64,000 bases of DNA from contig NC_060237.1 in NCBI RefSeq assembly GCF_021155775.2, forward strand, positions 21,164,970 to 21,228,969, written 5' to 3'. This document shows positions 63,460 to 64,000 of this stretch, piece by piece. Position numbers and translations under genes: made by a program. Every line of letters begins with the position of its first letter. Within the stretch, counting starts at the first letter, position 1. Source of the DNA: Neodiprion pinetum (lineage: Eukaryota > Arthropoda > Insecta > Hymenoptera > Diprionidae). The notes under the pieces are model-generated. The model was not told the DNA's origin, ran no database searches, and was given only the letters and a program-made list of their open reading frames with translations.

Positions 63460-64000
63460 GTACTTATTTATTTTTTATTATTGGTTTTTGGTTTGTTCAG
63501 AGGATTCTAAAGAAGATGTCATTTATACTTTTAACTATAATATGGTGACCGAGCTGGCTGTAACTGCATTTATTCCGGATAAAAAAAATTTTCTTTGAAT
63601 ATACATAACAATAATATTTTTAATTTCATATATAGTTACAAAAAGACCCAAGTATCAACTCAAATCTAATCCTGATGGAATACTTCTCAAAATTGATTAT
63701 CTGATTGAATGCTGTGCATGATGCTGATAATTATTCAACGTAAAGTATGCCTGTACCATTTATAAGGCATTGGATTTTTGTACTTTCTAGAGAAGTATTA
63801 CTCGATTATTTTACGAATGGTTCTACAGTATTATTAAAGAAGGCATACTATTATTTCTTAAACGGGACTAAAAAATTGTAGCATTAGAATTTATATCTGT
63901 CATTTATGTGGGACCTGATCATGCACTGGTCGAATGTTTACTTGTAATTGCAGATCAATTGGAATTCTGATCTTTTTAAATTGGTATCTTCACTTTACAT
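63460..64000 (+). other. polybromo intron after the first HMG-box exon
   Basis: Begins at a GTACTT donor. The rest of the HMG box (expected W+NL...) was not found before the window ends. An AG at 63953 is acceptor-like, but the peptide that would follow does not fit the HMG family. Confidence 0.5.

Noticed and set aside
63954..64000. Candidate next polybromo exon at the right edge
   Set aside because: The acceptor TTGCAG is good, but the peptide INWNSDLFKL does not fit the second half of the HMG box (expected W+NL...). It could be a poison or alternative exon, or nothing.
1..64000. CRISPR arrays, tRNA/rRNA genes, operons, viral insertions
   Set aside because: No regularly spaced repeats, no cloverleaf candidates with intact A/B boxes, and no retroviral or integrase-type frames were seen when reading both strands.

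Overview
The window looks like AT-rich nuclear DNA of an insect, most likely a hymenopteran. Genes are intron-bearing with GT/AG junctions and arthropod-type TCAGT/TCATT initiators, many microsatellites are present, and all recognisable proteins are conserved animal families. There is no sign of prokaryotic, viral or CRISPR content. The species call is inference.

Layout, left to right: (1) the first coding exon of a UBE2Q-type E2 ubiquitin-conjugating enzyme on the minus strand (ATG 1323), which continues off the left edge. (2) A complete six-exon BPNT2/IMPAD1 (Golgi-resident PAP phosphatase) on the plus strand, 3536-5385. (3) A complete eight-exon CCDC186/golgin104-type coiled-coil golgin on the plus strand, 6421-12199. 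(4) A convergent gap of about 10.7 kb holding two non-autonomous DNA transposons (hAT-like 12495-12893; Tc1/mariner-like 14769-15005) and a hairpin. (5) An RNF38/RNF44-type RING-H2 E3 ligase on the minus strand, nine coding exons, 29510 down to 22874. (6) A CpG-richer region at about 32-38 kb with a candidate minus-strand start site and a TATA+Inr promoter leading to a single-exon PNRC-like gene, 37962-38363. (7) About 12.9 kb with no convincing gene, but with MITE-like elements, including a very short TTAA-flanked piggyBac-like element. (8) A single-coding-exon gene for a 597-residue uncharacterised protein, 51222-53015, whose C-terminus resembles a segment of THAP/P-element-type proteins. 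(9) Polybromo-1/BAP180, plus strand from 54761, with six bromodomains, two BAH domains and the start of an HMG box over 21 coding exons, running off the right edge.

These are unrelated housekeeping and regulatory genes rather than an operon-like system. Ubiquitin enzymes (an E2 and an E3), two Golgi proteins in tandem and chromatin/RNA-regulatory factors share the locus, but the sequence gives no evidence that they act together. I did not find a clearly novel multi-gene system. The best second-look items are the 597-residue protein, the CRE/X-box palindrome cluster upstream of BPNT2, the miniature transposons, the long perfect hairpins and the uORF-bearing PNRC leader. Exon models were assembled by eye from reading-frame continuity, splice consensus and remembered family sequence; no transcript evidence or database search was available.
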